From: Cordilura impudica | Taxonomy: Eukaryota > Arthropoda > Insecta > Diptera > Scathophagidae | Assembly (NCBI GenBank): GCA_963682025.1 | Contig: OY821519.1 | Span: 137,702,094-137,766,093, forward strand | DNA: 64,000 bases | Reading direction: 5' to 3' | Notes under the pieces: model-generated | Databases searched by the model: none | What the model saw: the letters and a program-made list of their open reading frames with translations, nothing else | What the model was told of the DNA's origin: nothing | Shown here: positions 57,880 to 64,000 of the stretch, one piece after another | Position numbering within the stretch: position 1 is the stretch's first letter | How the letters are laid out: each line of letters starts with the position of its first letter | Position numbers and translations under genes: made by a program

Positions 57880-58340
57880 ATGTTCCCACAATTATTATTC
57901 ATTACAGTTTGAACAATGGCTGAGTACTGTTATAGAACTGTAGGATTTCTCCAGAGTATCGGGATTTAGTTGCTGCCAAAAAAGAATGCTTACCTTCATA
58001 ATCTGCTGTTAGTGTCACTTCAAGTTCAGCACAAATAAAACCGCAAGATCTCCTTGAAATACTCCAGAACGATTGCTAATTTCGCTTGATAGTGATCATC
58101 AAAAAAAATGGAAATGGCAGCATTAATTTAATTTTTAAATAGGGATGTGATGGATCCTCTCGTTAGAAACAATACAAGCCGAAAAATTATCAGATGCTAA
58201 TTTATTTGTGGTATCTTTCATTCCATTGCGCTTAACAAAAATTTATAGCGGCTTAGATCCGTCAAAAATAGAAAACTACCTCTATTGAATTAGACGAAGA
58301 AGATAAACAACTTCTAGAAGATGAAGAAATATTTACTAAA
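57880..58340 (+). pseudogene. Transib transposase remnant, copy 2
   Basis: PEYRDLVAAKKECLPS at about 57952 matches the copy 1 block PEYRDSVSAKKECLPS. It is followed by pieces of the D1 region (the GTGATGGATCC word near 58147) and, after a deletion, the last few codons (ELDEEDKQLLEDEE, near 58285). The catalytic core is mostly gone. Confidence 0.7.
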
Positions 58341-58991
58341 ATTGTTTGCTTTAAAGTAGTTTGTCAGTACACTAACAATAAGTTATACTCTTTTTTATAT
58401 AATTAACAATATTTTTTGATTTAAAAATTTATGTATTTTATAAATTTACAATAAAAATTGATATAGAAATATTTAAAAAAACAATAAAAAATTTTTTAAC
58501 TTAAGTAAAAACATACGACTTTTTCATTGAAACTTCTCTATCTTGAACCAATATCAGATAATTTTATTTTCGCTGCCTAATAAATTATATTTTAACTCGG
58601 GCTCTTTCAAAAAAAAAGCCAACCTTTGGGCCTTGTGAACATTAGGACTAAAAATTTACGGTGGCCAAAGTTTGGCATTTTCTGACAAAATTTAACTTTC
58701 AAAGTTTCTAAAAAGTATTAGTTGTACAATTAACTGAAAAAATAAGATATTATATAAAAAAAACTAACTTTTAACACTTCACTTTTGTACTAAAATTCAA
58801 CTAAAAATGAAAATGTATTTTAAAGCCTCCATAACTTTTTTTTATTATCGATTGATATTTACGTTTTATACCAAAAATAAAGGCTAGAGTCCCACCTACC
58901 AAACAAAAAAAAAACGCATATCAAAATTCCAATCCAATCAAAAGTTATGTATTTTTGACCGCCTTCTCGTGAAATGGTCCACTGTGCGGCA

Positions 58992-59890
58992 TTTCAAACT
59001 TTTTAATTTCAGTAATTTCTGTTAAATAACTGCCACCATCTATACGAAAAGTGGGATAGTTCTGGGATCACCGTCATATGTACAATTATTCAAAATCCGT
59101 AATTTAATTATAACTAACAACACAAACAGAAATTACCCCAATTTAAATATGTAAGAAGAATATTATTAAACCCTTCAACATCCTTAAATATTTTATGTGG
59201 TCACATTTTTGTGGCCATTGCAATGGAAAATATTTTGTGGTTTTCATTTATAGTTTGATTATATGAGAGGCAATGGTTTTGTTTTTAAATACTCAGTAAT
59301 GTTGTTGTTTTTGTTAGTTCTGTGTCAGAAAAATTATGAATAATTTAATTTTATAAAAATATATATTTTTAATTATAACTACTTTTATTGTTTTCAGATA
59401 TCAAATTTTATTGGAAACATTATTTATAATTTGAATTAATGCAACACTATTTAAAAGGAAAACAGTTAAAATAAATTAAAATTCGATTTTAAATCATTTA
59501 ATTTATATTTTGTCGCTATTAAGTTTATTTCGGATTAAGTTTATTTCAGTATTTTTTTAATATATGACGCATAAAACCTACAATTATATACAAAATTAAA
59601 TATATTTTAACTGATATCAGAGCCATAAACCATCAGTCTTATTAAAATGTATATATAGACTTTACAATTTCATTTAAAGTCATAGAGCCTTTATAAAGTA
59701 GCACCCGCACATTGTTCATAATCGAAACTTAACGGAATATTATATGACTACCAAATCCCTTTACATAAAAAGTAGTAAATCTAATTCAAACGGAAAGCAA
59801 GTGGTTTAGTTTCAAATGTGTTAATGCTAAAAGTATGTCCTTCAAGGCCTTGAGAAAATACAGATACAGCTCTGCAATGGAATATAAACA
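58992..59890. other. AT-rich noncoding DNA
   Basis: No gene or named repeat recognised. Confidence 0.45.
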
Positions 59891-59904
59891 GAAATATTCT
59901 TAAC

Positions 59905-61080
59905 GACAACCGTAAATTTAAAGAGTTGTGTGAAGAAAGCAAAATTTCATATTATAAAAGACTGGAAGTGAAAATAAAATGAGTTGAAAATAGTAATGAC
60001 TTGTGGAATGTCGTAAACGAATTAAGGCAAATAGATAGACAAAAAAGTAATGGAATATCTTCGCTTGATTTCAAAAACTATTTTTCTACACTGCTAACCT
60101 CTTCTCAAACTTCAAACGATTTTCAATATGCGCCAATGTTTTACTATGATGAGGATTTAGACAGTCAAAATGCATCATCAGAAAAAAAAATATCCGTTGG
60201 AAAAAGCCATATAAGAAGGCATCATAAGGAGAGGATAGAGTACGTATGAGTTTTTGAAAAATGCTACAGATATGGTGTTAGAAAAAATGGCGAAATCTTA
60301 TAAAAGTTCATCTCTTGAAAAGATCATCTCTATCATAATATTCCCAATTTTCAAAAAAAAAGCGATAGGGAATTAACAACCAATTATAGTGGTATATCTT
60401 TTATGAATGCCACTGCTAAAGTAATTGTGGGAATTCTGAATAACAAACTGAATAAATGGTTGGATAAATATAATGTAATAACAGAACTCCGAGCTGGATT
60501 TCGACAAGGATACTCTACATAAAACAACGTATATAATTTAGCTGCAATTGCAAACATTAAACTTATAGAGAATCGCAAACAATATGTTTTCTTCACTGAT
60601 TTTAAGATCGCATTCAATAAGATTTCGAGAAACTACCTGATATATAAATTACACAACACAGGAATATCAACAATATGATTTATTTATAGCAAACAACTTT
60701 TAATCTATGGACGGGAGAACAATTACCGGAAAAGTTTAATACAGGGATGTCTTTAGATACTAAAACTTTTTCAATATTCCTGAATGACCTACTTGAAATT
60801 TATTAAGAAACATAGAACCTGAGCTGATATATTTCAAAAGTGGCAGAATATCTACAAATGAATGTTTAATGTTCATTGGAGAACCAATAAAAATTGTAAA
60901 TGAATACACTTATTTAAGAGTAACACTCTCACCAAAAGTATTATTCAGCAACCACCTTGATAAAAAAAAACATATCGGCATATTGACATAGGCATGGAAA
61001 ATAGTCACATATATACCTTGGACTTACATCTAAGATACATCGCAAAAACTTTCTTCACTTATTATGACCACCGTCGCACT
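59905..61080 (+). pseudogene. Non-LTR retrotransposon reverse transcriptase, decayed
   Basis: Plus-strand peptides in order: CEESKISYYKRLEVKI; LWNVVNELRQIDRQKSNGIS and LDFKNYFSTLLTSS (EN-RT linker); NYSGISF-like sequence near 60385; NKLNKWLDKYNVITELRAGF and RQGYST (RT finger); NRKQYVFFTDFKIAFNKI (first catalytic Asp block); IYKLHNTGIST; IQGCL; and LNDLLEIY. The YADD block that should come next is deleted, and the text jumps to FKSGRISTNECLMF and VNEYTYLRVTL. Several stops. Its motif set differs from the two jockey-type LINEs, so it is a separate family. Confidence 0.75.
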
Positions 61081-61558
61081 GTGGCTTAAAGTCTAATTTT
61101 CTTTGTCACCGGTTTTTTAAATTTTAACGCCATTTTGTGGCTAATGCATCCAAATTAAGGTAGGCAAAAAATTAGGTTAAACTATTGCTAATTGTGGGCG
61201 TGGCATGCTGTTAAACTCAACTGTTTTTTTAATTTCAGAAAAAGGTAATTTTTTTTCGTTTTTTTGTCAAAAATAAATGGTTACTACTCGCAAGTTATCG
61301 TCGATAATGACCTATGGTCTTCTTTACAGGGTTGGTAGGGTTGTAGTTTTTAGTTGTTGTACGTGGCCACAGCCCTAACATTTAATATTAAGGGCCTTAG
61401 TTCTGAAATATTTATTAAACTACTATATTTTTGTCAAATTCCAACTTTAGTGGAATAGAACTTCTAGGGAACAAAAGAAAACAAGAAACGTACACCACCC
61501 CGTGAAAGATGAAAGTGTCCTCTTTAACCGTATGTATACTTTTGCATCCGTGACGATC
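61081..61558. other. Noncoding spacer
   Basis: No gene is recognised. A ggtaggcaaaaaattagg stretch and a tgtgggcgtggcatg word recall Helitron array boxes but are too short to classify. Confidence 0.4.
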
Positions 61559-61969
61559 CGCGGCACAGTGGACTATTTGACGAGAAGGCGGTCAAAAATC
61601 CATAACTTTTGATTGGAATGGAATTTTGATATGCGGTTTTTTATTTGGTAGGTGGGATTTTAGCCTTTAATTTTCGCTATAATACGTAAATATCGACCTA
61701 TAACAAAAAAAAGTTATGGAGGGTTTAAAATACATTTTCATTTTTAGTTGAATTTTAGTACAAAAGTGAAGTGTTAAAAGTTTAAGTTTTTTTTTTATAT
61801 AATGTCTTATTTTTCATTTAATTTTACAACTAATACTTTTTAAAAATTTTGTAAGTTAAATATTGTCAGAAAATGCCGAACTTTGGCCCCCGTAAACTTT
61901 TCAGTTCTAATGTTCACAAGGGCCAGAGGTTTGCTTTTTTTGAAAGAGCCCGAGTTAAAATATAATTTA

Positions 61970-63315
61970 CTAGCAGTATACCCGCTACGTTGTTAGCGTA
62001 ACTATTATATAAATTATTTAAGCCATAATAATATTTAAAAACAATAAGAACTATGGTGTGAGTGATAATACGATGGAAACTTTTAACAAAATATATTTTT
62101 GACGACGGTCTAAACCGACTATAAATTTCTTACTCGTTTTCCTAAGAAAATGTACTTTCAAATGAAAATTTAAAAGTATCAGTTTTCCCCTTAAGGCTTG
62201 AATTAAAACAAATTTTATTCTTCTGCGATGTTTGTGTTTCGGGTGGAATCTACATATCAAAATTTATATTCCTAAATTACTTTGTAAAGAAGATACAAAA
62301 AGGTACACTCTTACATTTACGGTCCGGTTTTACCCCGTTTTAAATTCCGAATTTCCAAAAGATTTCCTTTCATTTGATGTTTCTATCCACAAACTACAAT
62401 ATTTGATATTCGTTTGTCTAGAAGATACCAAATGTATAATTTTTTCACTTTTTGGCCGTTTTTCCTCCCCTAAATATTAGAGTTAGTAATAAATTCATTC
62501 TTGACTGATGCCTACGTGGAGTCTGTATACCAAAATTCGTATGTATAGATTTTGTCCATTTTTTCACCTTAAATGGCCGAATTTCGAAAAAATTTATCCT
62601 GGGCCAATATTTGTTCCCCAGATGTAGTCAACATACCAAATTTCATATTCCTAACTTCATTTCTTCTCAGTTTCCCCTTTTTGTCCGCTTTTACCCCCTG
62701 AAGGTTCCAATTTAAAAAACTATTATTCTTAGGCGATTTTTGTGTCTCTAGAGGAACCTACATATCAAATGTCATATTCCTAAATTTCTTTTTAAAGAAG
62801 ATGCAAAAAGGTACCATTTTTACCCTTTTTGGCCGTTTTTACCCCCCTTAACACCAGAATTTCCTAAAGTTTTCCTCTCATCTGATGTTTATATCTCTAA
62901 TGGAATCCGCATACTATATTTGATATCCCGTTTTTCCCTCGCCTAGACGTTAGTCTGCATATCAATTTCATATATATGTATTAATATGTTTAGAAGATGC
63001 AGAAATGTATAATATCTACCCCATCTGACCGTTTTTCCCCTTAAATGGCCGAATTTCGAAAAAATTAGTTCTGAGCCCACATTTGTTTCTCAGATGGAGT
63101 CTACGCACCAAGTCTCATATTCCTAGATTAATTTGTTATCCTTTTCCCCCTCTTTGTCCGCTTTTACCCCGTTACCGTAAGAATTTTTAAAAATCCGTTC
63201 TTAGTGGATCTTTACGCCTAGAGAGAAACCTGCAGTCCAAATTTCAAGTTTCCGGGTCGAATGGTTTGGGCTGGGCGATGATCATCCTCTCAACTCTTTT
63301 ATATGTATATATAGA
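61970..63315 (-). mobile_element. 1346-bp Helitron nested in Transib copy 3
   Basis: The plus strand starts CTAGcagtatacccgctacg and ends atgtatatataGA between host A and T, so on the minus strand it is TC...CTAG. A stem cgcta/tagcg precedes the end. The flanks taattta and ttaggcagcg are contiguous in Transib copy 2 (reverse strand near 58580), an exact empty site. Inside are direct repeats of about 510 bases (for example cctacatatcaaa near 62757 and the matching ctacatatcaaaa near 62250). No protein is encoded; the 62232-62480 open frame is repeat. Confidence 0.85.
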
Positions 63316-63539
63316 TTAGGCAGCGAACGTAAAATTATGTGATATTGGTTCAAGATAGAGAAGTTTCGATAAGAAAGTCGTATGTTTTTACTTTAGTTCA
63401 AAAATTTTTTATTGTCTTTTGGAATATTTCTATATCAATTTTTATTGTAAATTTATAAAATACATAAATTTTTAAATCAAAAAATATTATTAACTATATA
63501 AAGGAGAGTATAAATTATTGTTATTATACTGAAAAACTA

Positions 63540-64000
63540 CTTTAAATCAAACAATTTTAGTAAATATTTCTTCATCTTCCAGAAGTTGTTTAGCTTCTTC
63601 GTCTAATTCAACAGAGGTAGTTTTCCATTTTTGACGTCTCTAAACCGCTACAAATTTTTGTTAAGCGTAATGGAACCAAAGATGCCATAAATAAATAAGC
63701 ATTTGATGTATTTTCGGCTTGTATTGTTTCTGACCATCCTATTTAGAAATTAAATTAATGCTGCCATTTCCAATTTTTTTCTTTTCAGGATCAGTATCAA
63801 GCGTAATTAGCAATCGTTCTGGGGTATTTCAAGGAGATTTTGCAGTTTTATTTCAGCTGAACTTGAAGTGACACTAACAGCAGATTATGAAGGTAAGCAT
63901 TCTTTTTTGGCAGAAACTAAATATCGATACTCTGGAGAAATTCCTTATATTGATTTTTGATCAATTTCATATCCAAAAATAGGGCGAACGCTTCTACCGG
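63540..64000 (-). pseudogene. Transib transposase remnant, copy 3
   Basis: The minus strand matches copy 1: the extreme C-terminus (cttctagaa... equivalent, QKWKTTSVELDEEAKQLL near 63570-63640), then by a large deletion the FVPLRLTK-equivalent region (near 63665) and the PEKKKIGNGSI-equivalent region (near 63770). It continues past the window end. The catalytic segments between are missing. Confidence 0.7.

Larger units (their letters stand above)
55076..58986 (+). mobile_element. Transib element, copy 2, interrupted by a Helitron
   Basis: The left end, TACTGTGGACCATATTTTGA, and right end, CACTGTG preceded by aaatggtc, correspond to those of copy 1 in the opposite orientation; the left heptamer differs from CACAGTG at two positions. 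The GC-rich 5-bp flank CGGCG/CGGCA fits Transib. Removing the Helitron leaves about 2.2 kb, so most transposase sequence is deleted. Confidence 0.88.
61564..64000 (-). mobile_element. Transib element, copy 3, runs off the window
   Basis: It starts CACAGTGGACTATTTGACG, then aaggcggtcaaaaatcc, with the same heptamer, 21-base spacer and A block as copy 1. The five bases before it are CGCGG. It is in the same orientation as copy 1 and is interrupted by a Helitron (61970-63315). Its right end lies beyond 64000. Confidence 0.85.

Noticed and set aside
61075..61090. gcactgtggc as a further Transib terminus
   Set aside because: Only the heptamer matches; the gaccat and aaggcgg parts of the terminal repeat are absent.
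1..64000. LTR retrotransposons, tRNA genes, rRNA
   Set aside because: I looked for paired long direct repeats bounding gag-pol, for cloverleaf A/B boxes and for conserved rRNA words, and saw none that I could support.

Overview
The window is AT-rich nuclear DNA from a higher (schizophoran) fly. This rests on a split exon of the RNA-binding gene shep/RBMS with fly-style poly-Q, on dipteran (GTCY)n repeat families, and on jockey, piggyBac, mariner, Helitron and Transib elements typical of flies. I see no prokaryotic, organellar, rRNA, tRNA or CRISPR feature. One host exon is recognisable: 6438-6922 on the minus strand, with clear acceptor and donor, coding for a Gln-rich linker and the start of RRM1. 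The following exon (rest of RRM1) is not seen between 1 and 6437. Most of the DNA right of 6922 is probably a long upstream intron or intergenic DNA; that is inference.

Layout. 1-6.4 kb: an inverted repeat, two short Helitrons, a fossil piggyBac (2564-4418) and a foldback element. 8.5-11.4 kb: a four-level nest (old HINE > HINE > mariner > HINE). 12.2 kb: a Helitron. 12.7-20.4 kb: a jockey-type LINE broken by a tandem-repeat insertion (about 15005-15600) and by a piggyBac (16354-20016) that carries its own HINE. 22-26.7 kb: a Transib (RAG1-superfamily) element with an exact 5-bp target duplication. 26.8-30.5 and 40.05-44.3 kb: two nearly identical long HINE-type elements (family C). 30.5-39.97 kb: a decayed ORF, tandem arrays, a mariner, HINE fragments and foldback elements. 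45.85-47.08 kb: a 5'-truncated LINE. 48.7-51.3 kb: a third, older family C copy. 53-55 kb: a 123-bp tandem array and fragments. 55.1-59 and 61.6-64 kb: two more Transib copies, each interrupted by a Helitron. 59.9-61.1 kb: remains of another LINE.

The chief interest is the Transib family. Three copies share termini beginning with the V(D)J heptamer CACAGTG or a one-base variant. The best copy has 5-bp duplications (CGCTG), a nonamer-like A tract after a 21-bp spacer at both ends, and a decayed transposase that still shows RAG1-like motifs. Because copies are paralogous, several nested insertions can be dated and bounded to the base from empty sites in sister copies. Every transposase or reverse transcriptase recognised here is broken, so no autonomous element is seen in the window. 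Families A and C share asymmetric subterminal inverted repeats, a 3' hairpin, a (GTCY)n tract and T/T insertion, the architecture of Helentron-derived HINE/DINE-1 elements.
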